Shown one piece after another: positions 16,917 through 26,091 of a stretch of DNA of 64,000 nucleotides. The notes under the pieces are model-generated. The model ran no database searches, was not told the DNA's origin, and saw nothing but the letters and a program-made list of their open reading frames with translations. The stretch covers positions 186,001-250,000 of the forward strand of contig NZ_JANHDN010000004.1 in NCBI RefSeq assembly GCF_024494565.1, read 5' to 3'. The stretch is from Halorubrum rutilum (lineage in GTDB: Archaea > Halobacteriota > Halobacteria > Halobacteriales > Haloferacaceae). The position numbers and the translations under genes were made by a program. The first letter of the stretch is position 1; each line of letters begins with the position of its first letter.

Positions 16917-17861
16917 TCAGGCGAACTCGTCGATGAGCTCGGGGACGACCTCGAACAGGTCCCCGACGACGCCGTAGTCGGCGATGTCGAAGATGGGCGC
17001 GTTCGGGTCGGTGTTGACCGCGATGATGGTGTCCGACCCCTTCATGCCGGCGACGTGCTGGACCGCGCCGGAGATGCCGACGGCGATGTACACGTCGGGG
17101 GTGACGACCTTTCCGCTCTGGCCGACCTGCCGGTTCTTCGGGAGCCAGCCGTTGTCGACGATCGGCCGGGAGGCGGACAGCGTCGCGCCGAGCGCGTCGG
17201 CGAGCTCCTCGACGAGCTCCAAGTTCTCCTCCTCCTCGATCCCGCGCCCGACCGAGACGAGCACGTCGGCGTCGGCGATGTCGACGTCGCCGCCGCCGAC
17301 CTCCTCGAAGCCGGTGACGCGCGCGCCGGACTCGGGCAGCTCAACGTCGACCGACTCGATCGCCGCGTCGCCGACGCCCTCCGCGGGCGCCCACTCGCCG
17401 CCGCGGACCGTGAGCACGTGGCGGTCGCCGTCGACGTCGACCGTCGTCTCCACCTTCGAGCCGTACATCTCGCGGGTGACGGTCAGGCCGCCGTCGTGCT
17501 CGAACCCGATCGCGTCCGTCACCAGCGGGAGGTCGCGGTCCTCGGCCACCGCGGGGACGTAGTCGAGGCCGTTGACCGAGTTCGGCGCCACGACCGTCCC
17601 GGCGTCCGTGCGGTCGAGCAGGGCTCCGACCGCCGCCTGGTAGACGTTGTGGTCGAACTCTTCCCCGTTCTCGACGGCGTGGATCGCGTCCACACCCTCG
17701 CGGTTCAGGTCCTCGGTGAAGCCGTCCACGTCCCCGCCGATAACGGCGACGTGGAGGTCGCCGCCGCGCGCGTCGGCGAGCTCGCGGCCGGCCGTGATCG
17801 CCTCGTAGGAGACGTCGCGGAGCTCCCCGCGGCGGTGCTCGGCGACGACGAGCACGCTCAT
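16917..17861 (-). CDS. etfA: Electron transfer flavoprotein alpha subunit
   Basis: This 314-residue protein begins [14 protein letters not shown]. Its C-terminal FAD domain has [13 protein letters not shown] (about 200-212), [20 protein letters not shown] (about 231-250), the ETF-alpha signature [16 protein letters not shown] (about 258-273) and [20 protein letters not shown] (about 280-299). With EtfB it passes electrons from acyl-CoA or other flavin dehydrogenases to the quinone pool. The ATG at 17859-17861 overlaps the EtfB stop (ATGA); a GTG one codon earlier is an alternative. Operon order is etfB-etfA. Confidence 0.95.
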   Translation of the reverse strand: MSVLVVAEHRRGELRDVSYEAITAGRELADARGGDLHVAVIGGDVDGFTEDLNREGVDAIHAVENGEEFDHNVYQAAVGALLDRTDAGTVVAPNSVNGLDYVPAVAEDRDLPLVTDAIGFEHDGGLTVTREMYGSKVETTVDVDGDRHVLTVRGGEWAPAEGVGDAAIESVDVELPESGARVTGFEEVGGGDVDIADADVLVSVGRGIEEEENLELVEELADALGATLSASRPIVDNGWLPKNRQVGQSGKVVTPDVYIAVGISGAVQHVAGMKGSDTIIAVNTDPNAPIFDIADYGVVGDLFEVVPELIDEFA

Positions 17862-18649
17862 CACGCGCCCACCCCCTTGTCACGCAGCACCTCGGCGAGG
17901 CGTCCCGCGGCCTCGCCGGCGTCGCCCTCGATCATCTCGGCGTCCGACTCGCTCTCCGGCTCGTACATCGAGGTGATCGTCAGCGCGCTCTCGACGTCCG
18001 CGGCGGTCAGCCCGAGGTCGGACAGCTCCTTCGCGTCGATCTCCTTGCGCTGCGCCTGCCGGATGCCGCGCAGGCTCGCGTAGCGCGGCTCGTTGATCCC
18101 CGTCTGCACGGTCAACACGGCGGGGAGGTCGACGTCGGTGAGCTCCTCGACGCCGCCTTCCAGCTCGCGGCGGACGTGCGCGACGCCGGCGTCCGCGTCG
18201 ACTTCGAGGTCGTTGACGACCGCGGCGTGCTCGAAGTCGATCCGCTCGGCGAGCGCGACCCCGGTCGCGCCGAATCCCGTGTCGGCGGCCTGGACCCCGC
18301 CCAGCACGAGGTCCGGCTCCTCGGCCTCGACGACGGCCTCGATCGTCGAGACCTTCGCGGCCACGTCGGCGAACCCCTCCTCGAAGGCGTCGTCCCAGAC
18401 GCGTACGGCGCGGTCCGCCCCCTTCGCGAGCGCCATCCGGATCGTCTCCTCCGCCCGCTCCGGGCCGACGGTGACGGTGACGACCTCGTCGGCGACGCCG
18501 GCCTCCGCCAGCTGCACCGCGGCCTCGACGGCGTAGTCGTCCCACTCGTTGAGGTCGTACTCGAGGTCCGACTCCGCGATGTCGGTCCCCTCGATCGCGA
18601 AGTCGTCGTCCGCCTCCGCGACCTCTTTGACTGTCACTAGAACCTTCAT
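17861..18649 (-). CDS. etfB: Electron transfer flavoprotein beta subunit
   Basis: This 262-residue protein begins MKVLVTVKEVAEADDDFAI and contains YDLNEWDDYAVEAAVQL, the AMP-binding region GGVQAADTGFGATGVALA (about 116-133), and LPAVLTVQTGINEPRYASLRG, the ETF-beta signature area (about 173-193). It forms the ETF heterodimer with EtfA. The start at 18649 was chosen because homology begins there and because CCCTTACAG (18672-18680, minus strand) lies 27 nt upstream, giving a leaderless mRNA; the open frame extends 16 codons further without support. Followed directly by etfA. Confidence 0.95.
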   Translation of the reverse strand: MKVLVTVKEVAEADDDFAIEGTDIAESDLEYDLNEWDDYAVEAAVQLAEAGVADEVVTVTVGPERAEETIRMALAKGADRAVRVWDDAFEEGFADVAAKVSTIEAVVEAEEPDLVLGGVQAADTGFGATGVALAERIDFEHAAVVNDLEVDADAGVAHVRRELEGGVEELTDVDLPAVLTVQTGINEPRYASLRGIRQAQRKEIDAKELSDLGLTAADVESALTITSMYEPESESDAEMIEGDAGEAAGRLAEVLRDKGVGA

Positions 18650-18761
18650 GATCGTTACTCCGTCGCTCGCCCTGTAAGGGTTTTCGAAACGCCTCACTCG
18701 CCGCGAGGAGTTGGCTCCGGACGGGCCTCGCCGCCTACCGCGTTCGGGATCCGGGGCCCCT

Positions 18762-20072
18762 TCACCGCCCGGCGCGGTCGTCGTCCGCCGTCCCGCTCTC
18801 TCCGTCCGCCGACTCGTCGTCGCCGTCCGGAAGCGAGATCAGGTTCTCGCGGCCCAGGCGGAGCTTCTCGATCCGTCCCCCGTCGGCCATCTCCGACAGG
18901 AGCTGCGAGACCTTCGCGTCGGACCAGCCGGTCTCGGAGACGATGTCGGCCTGCCGCATCCGTCCGCCGTTCTCCGTGAGAAGCCGCTCGACGCGCTCCT
19001 CGTCCGAGAGCAGCGAGAGGTCCTCCTCGGGCTCCGACTCCGCGGACCCGTCGGGATCCCCCTCGGCGTCCGGCGGCCCGACCGCCCCGCCGTTCGGGCC
19101 GGCTCCCTCACCCGTCTCCCGGAAGGCGCCCTCGCCGTTTCCGTTCGCGCCGTTCGCGCCGTTCGCGCCGGCTGCGTCCGTCACGTCGTCCCCATTGGTC
19201 TCTATCCGCCGGTAGCCGACGACGCTCCCCGCGATGAGCAGCGCGGCGACGACGATCGCGGCGGTGAGCATCTCCCACGGGGGGCCCACGGGCCCCGTCG
19301 ACGCGTACACGACGGCGACTCGCTCGCCCTCGGCGAACGTGCGCGGCCCCTCGATTATCACGGCGTTGTCGCGGAGCGGGACGGTGGCGCCGGGGGTCCC
19401 GGTGACGGTGTACCGCTCCGGGGTCGCCACCTCCAGCGTCTGTCCCTCGCCGAGCGACCGGAGCCACGTCCCCTCAGGGGTCGTCAGCGCGTCGCCCAGC
19501 ACGAGGTCGTCGCCGTCGGTCCCGAGGAACTCCGTCCAGACGAACGTCAGTCGGAGCTCGCCGACGGCGACGGTCCCGTCGTCGGCGACGTCGAACTCGG
19601 ACGGATCCTCGTGGACGATCACTTCGCGGTTGACGGCCCGGATCCGCATCGTCCGGTCGACGGTCCGGCTCGCCTCCCGCGCGAACCCCTCGAACAGCGC
19701 GGGGGTCGGGCCGACCTCGCCGTCGCGGAACCGCTCGCCGGCGCTCCGGAACGCCCCGACCTCCGTCTCGTCGGCCAGCGCGTACCTGACGGACACCTCC
19801 CACCGCGCGTCGCGGTCCGGCGTCGGTTCGATCCGGATCCGGGTCGCCGTGTTCGGGTCGAAGTCGGAGTCGATCTGCGCGGCGGGGCCCGCGGTCGTCC
19901 CGAGGGCCTCCGCCGACGGCGCTTCGGCGGTCTGCGCTCCGTGCGAGGCCGACGGGTCGAGCGGAGACGCCGCCGGGGACGCGACCGCGCCCCCGGCGAC
20001 CGGCGCCGCGACGCCGCCGACGAGGAGGAGGGCGAACAGCGAGACGAGGAGGACGCGAAGGGGATTCCGCAT
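18762..20072 (-). CDS. Membrane-anchored winged-helix regulator
   Basis: This 436-residue protein has a signal peptide (residues 1-30), an extracytoplasmic beta-rich domain (about 65-255), one transmembrane helix (about 263-285), an acidic low-complexity cytoplasmic linker with GAN repeats (about 295-355), and a C-terminal winged helix (about 360-415). The winged helix reads LLTENGGRMRQADIVSETGW, then KVSQLLSEMADGGRIEKLRL. The architecture, an external sensor wired to a DNA-binding domain across the membrane, is frequent in haloarchaea. The target genes are unknown; the divergent secreted protein at 20238 is a candidate partner by position only. Confidence 0.8.
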   Translation of the reverse strand: MRNPLRVLLVSLFALLLVGGVAAPVAGGAVASPAASPLDPSASHGAQTAEAPSAEALGTTAGPAAQIDSDFDPNTATRIRIEPTPDRDARWEVSVRYALADETEVGAFRSAGERFRDGEVGPTPALFEGFAREASRTVDRTMRIRAVNREVIVHEDPSEFDVADDGTVAVGELRLTFVWTEFLGTDGDDLVLGDALTTPEGTWLRSLGEGQTLEVATPERYTVTGTPGATVPLRDNAVIIEGPRTFAEGERVAVVYASTGPVGPPWEMLTAAIVVAALLIAGSVVGYRRIETNGDDVTDAAGANGANGANGNGEGAFRETGEGAGPNGGAVGPPDAEGDPDGSAESEPEEDLSLLSDEERVERLLTENGGRMRQADIVSETGWSDAKVSQLLSEMADGGRIEKLRLGRENLISLPDGDDESADGESGTADDDRAGR

Positions 20073-20209
20073 GCACGTCTGTCCTCTCGTGGACCGGGCA
20101 AAACGCTTTCCATAGTCGGTTTGTGGGCGGGAAACGTCCGTTCGGTCATCCGAAGCGTCGCAGACCGACCCGGCGCCGCCGGGCCGTGCGGGGCCGTTGA
20201 GGTGGATTT

Positions 20210-20216
20210 TTTATAT
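20210..20216 (+). promoter_or_regulatory. TATA box for the secreted-protein gene at 20238
   Basis: TTTATAT is centred 25 nt before the ATG at 20238, so transcription is expected to start at or next to the start codon (leaderless mRNA). Confidence 0.65.
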
Positions 20217-20237
20217 CAGGGGTCGAACCATCGAACG

Positions 20238-21533
20238 ATGAGAGCCCTCCCTATCGTCGTCGCGGTCCTGCTGCTGGTCGTCCCGGTCGCAGGGACGACG
20301 TCCCCCGCTTTCGGGTCCGACTCCACGGCGATCGCCGAGGTCCCCGGCTCGATTCCGGTCGATGCCGCCGACCCGATCGAGCCGCCGCGGCTCCCGAACG
20401 ACCCCTCGCAGGTCGACGAGCCGAACCTCACGTTCCGAACGCTCTCCGCGCCGGCCGGCGCCGACTCCCGGGTCGCCAGCGCTCCCCGCGGCGCGAACCT
20501 CGGTCCCGCGCTCTCCTTCTCGGTCGCGGACGCCGAGGCCGCCGTGGAGACCGCGGCGGTCGTCGACCGGATCGAGAGCGCCGAGACGAACGCGGAGCGG
20601 CGTCGACTCATCCTCGCGGCGCTCGATCGCGTCGAACGCGGCGAGGAGCGCCTCCACGGCCGCCAGTCGGACGCGTTCAGGGCGCACGCCTCCGGGAACC
20701 TCTCCGACCGGGAGTTCCTCAACGAGCTCGTCCGCATCTCCGCCATCGCCGAAGAGTACGACCGGCGGCTCGAAGAGATCGACGCGCTCGCGGAAGCGAC
20801 CGACGGCTTCAGCTCCCCGACTCGGCTCGACGAGCTCCAGGTCGCGATTCAGGTGTACGAGGGGCCCGTCCGCGACCTCGCGCTCGCGACCGCCAGCGGC
20901 GAGGTCTCTGCGGCCGAGATTCATATCGAATCGACCCCGAACTCGGTCACGCTGGCGACGATCGTCGACGGCCAGTACGTCCGCGAGACGTTCCGGAACG
21001 ACCGCTGGGACCGCGGCGGCGGCCCGATAAGCAACGACGCCGCGATCGAGGTAACGTCCGAGTCGTACCCCGAGACGGCGGCGCTCCGGGCGCCCGACGC
21101 GTTCGGGGTCGGCTCCGTCCAGCGGATCACCGTCCCGCACGAGTACGGGATCCTCCGCACCTTCGTCAGCGGCGGAACGCGGGAGGTGTTCGTCGAGCAC
21201 CAGCGGATCGACCTCGACGCCTTCCCCGACGCCGAGCGCGTCTCCGAGACCGGCGACGGGTTCACCGTCACCGTCGACCGGAGCTACGTCGGCGGACCGG
21301 TGACCGTGACCGTCCTCGACGAGGAGACCGGCGAGCCGGAGCCCGACGTCACCGTCACGAAAAGCGTCGGTGACAGCGACAGCAGAGCGATCGGCACCAC
21401 GAACGACGACGGCGTCGTCCGGACGCTCTCGCCGGCGGGGTCGTACCGCATCACCGTCGTCGACGAGCCCCGCGTCGTCGTCGTCGACGGTCTCGGGCCG
21501 ATCCCGACGCCGCGGCCCGTCGACGAGGGGTAG
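20238..21533 (+). CDS. Secreted haloarchaeal protein with C-terminal Ig-like (carboxypeptidase-regulatory) domain
   Basis: This 431-residue protein has a Sec-type signal peptide (residues 1-20, MRALPIVVAVLLLVVPVAG). Next come a charged helical segment (about 95-185), a central domain with EIHIESTPNSVTLATIVDGQ (about 230-249), and a C-terminal beta-sandwich (about 345-420, GGPVTVTVLDEETGEPEPDV) resembling carboxypeptidase-regulatory repeats. It is expected outside the membrane. I do not know its function; similar proteins are widespread only in haloarchaea. The start is fixed by a TATA box 25 nt upstream. It is divergent from the membrane-anchored regulator, which may control it. Confidence 0.75.
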   Translation: MRALPIVVAVLLLVVPVAGTTSPAFGSDSTAIAEVPGSIPVDAADPIEPPRLPNDPSQVDEPNLTFRTLSAPAGADSRVASAPRGANLGPALSFSVADAEAAVETAAVVDRIESAETNAERRRLILAALDRVERGEERLHGRQSDAFRAHASGNLSDREFLNELVRISAIAEEYDRRLEEIDALAEATDGFSSPTRLDELQVAIQVYEGPVRDLALATASGEVSAAEIHIESTPNSVTLATIVDGQYVRETFRNDRWDRGGGPISNDAAIEVTSESYPETAALRAPDAFGVGSVQRITVPHEYGILRTFVSGGTREVFVEHQRIDLDAFPDAERVSETGDGFTVTVDRSYVGGPVTVTVLDEETGEPEPDVTVTKSVGDSDSRAIGTTNDDGVVRTLSPAGSYRITVVDEPRVVVVDGLGPIPTPRPVDEG

Positions 21534-21635
21534 CGCGGCACACGAACCGCGGGCGTCCGCCGTCCGGAACCGCGGGTTCCCGGCCTATCGGAACCCGGCA
21601 CTGGCCTCTTGTCGGTCCCGCGACGACCCCCGACT

Positions 21636-22037
21636 ATGCGCCTCCGCGGTCGGCCCCTCTCGCACTGGCTGCTCCTCGCCGCGCTCGGCCAGCTCGCGGC
21701 GCGTGCGGCCGTCGGCGGCGTCGCGCTCGTCGTCGACCCCTCCGGCGGCCTCGTGAACGCGTCGCCGGCTCCGCTCGCCGCGACCCCCGTCGACGACTTC
21801 CTACTCCCCGGCGTCCTCCTCCTCCTGCTGTTCGGCGTTTGTCCGCTCGTCGCCGGCTACGGGGTCAACGCGGGTCGCTCGTGGGGGCGAGCCACGGCCG
21901 TCGCCGTCGGCGTCGCGCTGGCGATCTGGGTCGGCGTCGAGACGGTCCTTGGGTTCGCCCGCCCGACACGGGGGCTGAACCTCGCCACCGCAGTCGCGGT
22001 GGCGGCGCTCGCCGCGGTTCCGCTCGCCCGGTCCTGA
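21636..22037 (+). CDS. Hypothetical four-helix membrane protein, 133 aa
   Basis: This 133-residue protein has hydrophobic segments at about 10-32, 52-74, 82-100 and 110-130, including LLLPGVLLLLLFGVCPLVAGYG-like and AVAVGVALAIWVGVE stretches. It is therefore a small integral membrane protein with little soluble mass. The ATG at 21636 is the first in frame. It precedes the pilin-like gene by 32 nt, but that gene has its own TATA box, so co-transcription is uncertain. Family not recognised. Confidence 0.6.
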   Translation: MRLRGRPLSHWLLLAALGQLAARAAVGGVALVVDPSGGLVNASPAPLAATPVDDFLLPGVLLLLLFGVCPLVAGYGVNAGRSWGRATAVAVGVALAIWVGVETVLGFARPTRGLNLATAVAVAALAAVPLARS

Positions 22038-22039
22038 CG

Positions 22040-22047
22040 TTTTTATC
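22040..22047 (+). promoter_or_regulatory. TATA box for the pilin-like gene
   Basis: TTTTTATC is centred 26 nt upstream of the GTG at 22070. This sets that GTG as the translation start of a leaderless transcript. Confidence 0.65.
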
Positions 22048-22069
22048 GGATACCGCGACCAGTCGCGCC

Positions 22070-22606
22070 GTGCTCTCCGACAGCTTACCGCCGCCGTCGC
22101 GCTCGCCGCCGCGTCGAAAGACCGACGCGGACGCCCGCCGCTCCGCCCGCGCGCTCGCCCCGGTCGCCGGCGTCCTCCTGCTCGCGATCACGGTCGTCCT
22201 CGCGGGCGGCGTCGTCACCGTCGCGCTCGGCGCTCCCGCCGAGCCCGTCGAGCCCGCCCCGACGGCGTCGCTGTCGCTGTCGGCGACCGACGACCGGATC
22301 GCGGTCACGCACCGCGGCGGCGACGCCCTCGACGCGAGCGAGCTCGACGTCCGCGTCACCGTCGACGGTGAGCCCCTCGCCCGCCAGCCGCCGGTGCCGT
22401 TCTTCTCCGCGGCGGGGTTCCGGCCGGGACCGACCGGCGCGTTCAACGCCGCCAGCGGCGGCGACTGGCGTGTCGGCGGGGAGGCGTCGTTCCGCGTCGC
22501 GGGGACGAACGACCCCGTCCTCGAACCGGGCCGCGCGGTCGCCGTCGAGATCTCCGTCGACGGGCGGCCGGTCGCGGCGTTAGAGACGGTCGTCGAACCG
22601 AGATGA
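22070..22606 (+). CDS. Type IV pilin-like protein
   Basis: This 178-residue protein has a short charged leader (RRSARALAPVAGV at about 24-36) followed by the hydrophobic helix LLLAITVVLAGGVVTVAL. The arrangement matches archaeal type IV pilin/archaellin N-termini, in which a prepilin peptidase cuts just before the helix. The exported remainder (about 60-178) is beta-rich, with SLSLSATDDRIAVTHRGGDA, the usual haloarchaeal pilin C-terminal domain. It may form or decorate a surface filament; no assembly ATPase is nearby. The start is a GTG placed by its TATA box. Confidence 0.7.
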   Translation: MLSDSLPPPSRSPPRRKTDADARRSARALAPVAGVLLLAITVVLAGGVVTVALGAPAEPVEPAPTASLSLSATDDRIAVTHRGGDALDASELDVRVTVDGEPLARQPPVPFFSAAGFRPGPTGAFNAASGGDWRVGGEASFRVAGTNDPVLEPGRAVAVEISVDGRPVAALETVVEPR

Positions 22607-22650
22607 ACGACGGCGAAGCGAAGGAACCGAGCGCGTCGACCCGTCGCGCG

Positions 22651-23274
22651 CTACTCCCCGGGAACGCGAGCGACCGTCGTGATCGCTCGGGGGCTCCGCG
22701 GGGTCGCCCGCTGGATGTGGTGTTCGAACTCCTCGTAGCCCGCCGCCTCGAACATCCGGTCGGCCTCGTCCTCGTCGTAGAAGAGCATGATCGCGTCGGC
22801 GACCCGCTGGAGGACGCGGTTGCGCGGGTAGTCGGGGCCGACGACGAGCACCTGTCCGCCCGGCCTGGCGACGCGGCGCAGCTCTCGGAGCCCCTCGACG
22901 GGGTTCGGCCAGTACTCGATCGAGCCGGACGACCAGACGACGTCGAACGCGTCGTCGCGGAAGGGGAGCCGCTCGGCGTCGCCGCGGTAGAAGTTCACCA
23001 GGTCGCGCTTCCCGAACTTCTCGAACGCCTTCTCCATCTGGTGGACGCTCTGGTCGAGCCCGTGCACGTCGTCGGCGTGTTCCAGCAGTCCCTCGGTGCC
23101 GAACCCGGTGCCGCACCCGACGTCGAGCACCCTCGGATCGTCGCCGAACTCCAGCCAGGAGAGCGCCTCGGAACGCATCTCCTCGTTCCAGTTGAAGCGG
23201 TTGACCCGGTCGTACACCTTCGAGAGGTACTTGTAGAACAGGCGGGCGTTCGACTTGTCCTCGAGGATCCCCAT
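22651..23274 (-). CDS. Class I SAM-dependent methyltransferase (UbiE/MPBQ-like)
   Basis: This 207-residue protein has the SAM-binding motif VLDVGCGTGFGTEGLLEH (about 49-66), the acidic ribose-binding GLDQS, post-I motif RGDAERLPFRDDAFDVVWSS (about 97-116), and YWPNPVEGLRELRRVARPGG (about 121-140). The N-terminal NARLFYKYLSKVYDRVNRFNW resembles UbiE/MenG and plant MPBQ methyltransferases, so a quinone or prenyl-quinol substrate is plausible but not proven. It carries no signal or membrane segment. Convergent with the pilin-like gene. The start at 23274 is the first Met of conserved sequence. Confidence 0.85.
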   Translation of the reverse strand: MGILEDKSNARLFYKYLSKVYDRVNRFNWNEEMRSEALSWLEFGDDPRVLDVGCGTGFGTEGLLEHADDVHGLDQSVHQMEKAFEKFGKRDLVNFYRGDAERLPFRDDAFDVVWSSGSIEYWPNPVEGLRELRRVARPGGQVLVVGPDYPRNRVLQRVADAIMLFYDEDEADRMFEAAGYEEFEHHIQRATPRSPRAITTVARVPGE

Positions 23275-23431
23275 TTACCGTTCCGTTGGGTCGCCCGCCC
23301 CATAACGACACGGATCCGCCCCGCGGCGGCGTCGATATGGCGGGGTATCGACGGGACGACACCGATATCTCGGCGAATCCGTTCGCGCCCCGGTCCGCCC
23401 CGCTTATCAGCCCGCCGACCGATCCACGCGT

Positions 23432-24256
23432 ATGGACCCGACGACGAGCGGCCGGTTCCGCGTGCACGACCGGCGGCCGCGACCGGACATCGAGGACGAC
23501 TCCGACGGCGGCGGGGGCGACGCAGCTCCCGACGCCGCCGACGCCCCCGAGGAGTTCGTCCTCGTCGAACTCCCGGACGGACCGATCGATCCGACGGCGG
23601 CCGACGCCGAGGACCGGTTCGATCCCCTGTACGCGACCGCGGAGGGGTACGAGGGGGAGCTCGCCGAGCGCGTGGCGTCGCTGGAGCCCGGCCACGTCGT
23701 CGACGCGACGCTGGCGTGGACGGACGCCTCGGCGCGGTTCGTCGACGTCGAGGTCGCCCGCGAGAGCCGGTTCCGGTTCGCCGACGACGTCGAGGGGATG
23801 TTCGAGGCGGCGGTCGAGACGTGGGACCGGATCCGCGCCGAGGGGGAGGCGGTCGGCTCGATCACGACCCGGTCGAACGACGGCGAGCCGAACGGAGCGC
23901 TGTACCTGTTCGCCGACGCGCCCGGCGGCGACGCCTTCGCCGACCTCCGGGCCGCGCGGCTCCCGATCGAGCCGCTCGTCGCCCGCGTCAACGAGTCGCG
24001 CGAGGACGACGGCCCGCGCGAGGTGTTCGTGCTGCGGCCCGCCGCCCACGACTTCGTCGCCGTCTACGTCGTCTTCGACCGCGACGGCGTGCTCGCCCAG
24101 ACGGTCCGGGACACGTACGACCTCGGTCCCGGGTTAGCGGCGGGGCTGGAGGCGGGCGAGTTCGAGGCGGCGAAGGCGGACGATTCCGGAACCGCCGACG
24201 GCGACGGGGACGGCGAGAGCGACGGCGACGACTTCGACGCGCTCGACCGGCTGTAA
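23432..24256 (+). CDS. Conserved haloarchaeal hypothetical protein, 274 aa
   Basis: This 274-residue soluble acidic protein has a disordered Asp/Gly/Ala-rich start (about 15-38), a folded core (about 40-240), and an acidic tail. Core segments include EEFVLVELPDGPID (about 39-52), GHVVDATLAWTDASARFVDV (about 88-107), the helix EGMFEAAVETWDRIRAEG, and FVAVYVVFDRDGVLAQTVRD (about 210-229). I recognise no catalytic motif. It appears to be a haloarchaeal-only family (DUF6663-like, from memory and uncertain). Monocistronic, convergent with the dehydrogenase gene. Confidence 0.7.
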   Translation: MDPTTSGRFRVHDRRPRPDIEDDSDGGGGDAAPDAADAPEEFVLVELPDGPIDPTAADAEDRFDPLYATAEGYEGELAERVASLEPGHVVDATLAWTDASARFVDVEVARESRFRFADDVEGMFEAAVETWDRIRAEGEAVGSITTRSNDGEPNGALYLFADAPGGDAFADLRAARLPIEPLVARVNESREDDGPREVFVLRPAAHDFVAVYVVFDRDGVLAQTVRDTYDLGPGLAAGLEAGEFEAAKADDSGTADGDGDGESDGDDFDALDRL

Positions 24257-24296
24257 CCAGTCCCCGCTCGCGCCGCCGGTCGCCTCGTCGTCCCGC

Positions 24297-25271
24297 CTAC
24301 AGCCAGTCGGCGTCGGGGTCGACCCGACCGGCCGGCGTCTCGCCGTTGAGGACGGCGGCGACGTCGGCCGCGCCGCTCCGGTTCAGGTCGTCCCTGGCCT
24401 CCTCGCTGTACCACGCCGCGTGAGGCGTGACGACGGTGTCGTCGCGACCGACTAGCGGGTCGTCCTCGGGCGGCTCCTCGGCGAGCACGTCGAGGCCGGC
24501 GCCCTTGATCGCCCCGGACTCCAGCGCGTCGAGCAGCGCGTCGGCGTCGACGACCGGGCCGCGGCTCACGTTGACGACGACCGAGTCCTCGCCGAGCCGC
24601 GCGAGCGCGTCGGCGTCCACCATCCCCCGGGTCGCGTCGGTCAGGGGGGCGTAGACGCCGACGTGGTCGGCGCGGTCGAACAGCGCCTCGAACCCGACCT
24701 CCTCGACGCCGTACTCCGCCATCTCGTCGGCGTCGACGAACGGGTCGTGCGCGAGCAGTTCGGCGTCGAAGCCGGCGAGCTGCTCGGCCGCGCGCTTCGC
24801 GATCGGTCCGAACGAGAGCAGTCCGATCGTCGAGGCGCTCACGCGGCGGACCGGCCGGCCGGTCTCCCAGCTCCAGCCGCCGGCGGCGACGTCGTCGTCG
24901 TACGACTTCAGCGAGCGCAGGCAGGCGAGCAGCAGCGAGACGGAGTGGGTCGCCACCTCGTCGGTGCAGTAGTCGGGGACGCGGGTGACGGTGACGCCCT
25001 CGTCGGCCGCGGCGCCGACGTCGACGTTGTCGACGCCGACCGCCGACCGGACGACGACCTCCAGGTCGAGCGCCGCGAGCGCCTCGGCGGTGACCGGCGT
25101 GTTGATGTCGGTGACGACCGCGTCGGCGCCCGCGGCCGCCTCGATCACCCGCTCGGCCGACCCCAGGTCGGCGACCTCGATCTCGACGGGCTCGTCGACG
25201 CGCTCGCCGAGCACCTCGCGGTACGTCTCCGGGTCGATCATCGGGAACGACGACAGGACGACCTTGGCCAT
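24297..25271 (-). CDS. D-isomer-specific 2-hydroxyacid dehydrogenase family protein (CtBP-like)
   Basis: This 324-residue dehydrogenase has the early VVVRSAVGVDNVDVGAAADEG region (about 80-100), NAD domain STIGLLSFGPIAKRAAEQL (about 145-163), the acidic residue binding NAD ribose in HDPFVDADE, VNVSRGPVVDADAL with the catalytic Arg (about 237-250), LDVLAEEPPEDDPL with the catalytic Glu, and TPHAAWYSEEA with the catalytic His (about 288-298). All three catalytic residues are therefore present. It reduces a 2-ketoacid with NADH, or the reverse; the substrate is unknown. The start was placed at MAKVV (25271) because the preceding eight residues are not conserved-looking. Confidence 0.88.
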   Translation of the reverse strand: MAKVVLSSFPMIDPETYREVLGERVDEPVEIEVADLGSAERVIEAAAGADAVVTDINTPVTAEALAALDLEVVVRSAVGVDNVDVGAAADEGVTVTRVPDYCTDEVATHSVSLLLACLRSLKSYDDDVAAGGWSWETGRPVRRVSASTIGLLSFGPIAKRAAEQLAGFDAELLAHDPFVDADEMAEYGVEEVGFEALFDRADHVGVYAPLTDATRGMVDADALARLGEDSVVVNVSRGPVVDADALLDALESGAIKGAGLDVLAEEPPEDDPLVGRDDTVVTPHAAWYSEEARDDLNRSGAADVAAVLNGETPAGRVDPDADWL

Positions 25272-25422
25272 GGACTCGCTTCGCCCCGACCCCACTTGAT
25301 GGCTGGTATTGACGTTGTTAGGGACTCAAACGTCTATTTTCGATCGTGATATTCCGGGCGGCGACGGTCGCTCCCGAGCCGCTTCCGGAGGCTCTTTGCG
25401 CGCCGGGCGACTACGCGTTCCC

Positions 25423-25731
25423 GTGACCGACGAGAGCTCCTCTAAACCCCCGATGCTCGTCCTCCTCGAGTCGCTGGCGTTCTACCGGAACGTCCGGATC
25501 GGTCTCGTCGCGGGCGCCGGGCTCGCGGTCCTGCTGTACCTCGTCCGGACGCTGGAGCTGCTCGGCCCCGTGATCGACACGCGGGAGTACCCGCTGTTCG
25601 GGCCGGACGTCTGGTTCCTGTTCCTGGCGTTCGTGTTGGCGGCGACGTTCGCGCTGTTAGTCGCCGTCGCGCTCACGATCGCGGAGGCGGCGCGGGGTGC
25701 CGGTGAGGCGTCGACCGGGCGAGTCGAGTGA
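25423..25731 (+). CDS. Small membrane protein, 102 aa
   Basis: This 102-residue protein starts at a GTG (25423) with a short polar N-terminus (TDESSSKPP). Two hydrophobic helices follow, about 23-43 (VRIGLVAGAGLAVLLYLVRT) and 66-88 (WFLFLAFVLAATFALLVAVA), separated by a conserved-looking loop with IDTREYPLFGPDVW. It is probably a haloarchaeal-specific two-pass membrane protein of unknown role. An ATG at 25453 is an alternative start. It stands alone between divergent and convergent neighbours. Confidence 0.6.
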   Translation: MTDESSSKPPMLVLLESLAFYRNVRIGLVAGAGLAVLLYLVRTLELLGPVIDTREYPLFGPDVWFLFLAFVLAATFALLVAVALTIAEAARGAGEASTGRVE

Positions 25732-25809
25732 CCCGGCGAGCGCGCCGCTCCGCGGCGCGAACGACCGTGTGGTCGGCGAGGTCGGGCGGGTCCGAACCGG
25801 TCGTCGGGT

Positions 25810-26091
25810 TCAGTCGGCGGTACAGGAGGCGTCGCACTCCTCGCCGGTGAACTCCTGTGCGGGCTCGGTGAGCTTGTAGAGGTTCTGTCTGGCGTCAGCG
25901 AAGTAGACGTCCTCGTCGACGACCCCGATCCCCTCCAACCGTTCGAGGGCGTACCGAACGGTTCGGGCCGACAGCATCGACTCCTGAACGATGCCCTTCT
26001 GTGTCAGCGGACCGTTGTATTCGAGCACCTTGAAGACGAGTTTGGCGCTCGGTGGGAGGTCGTCGAGCCCCTCCGATTGGGTTCCTTCCAT
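25810..26091 (-). CDS. Small winged-helix transcriptional regulator with C-terminal Cys pair
   Basis: This 93-residue protein has a winged helix across about 12-75: LPPSAKLVFKVLEYNGPLTQ, then ESMLSARTVRYALERLEGIG as the recognition helix, and a wing with VYFADARQNLYKL. It resembles MarR/TrmB-type regulators of haloarchaea. The C-terminus GEECDASC supplies two cysteines, which could bind metal or act as a redox switch (inference). The ATG at 26091 was preferred over an upstream ATG because a TATA-like CATTTATG (26118-26125, minus strand) puts the transcription start just before it. Two palindromes in its upstream region (26183 and 26230) are candidate operators. Confidence 0.85.
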   Translation of the reverse strand: MEGTQSEGLDDLPPSAKLVFKVLEYNGPLTQKGIVQESMLSARTVRYALERLEGIGVVDEDVYFADARQNLYKLTEPAQEFTGEECDASCTAD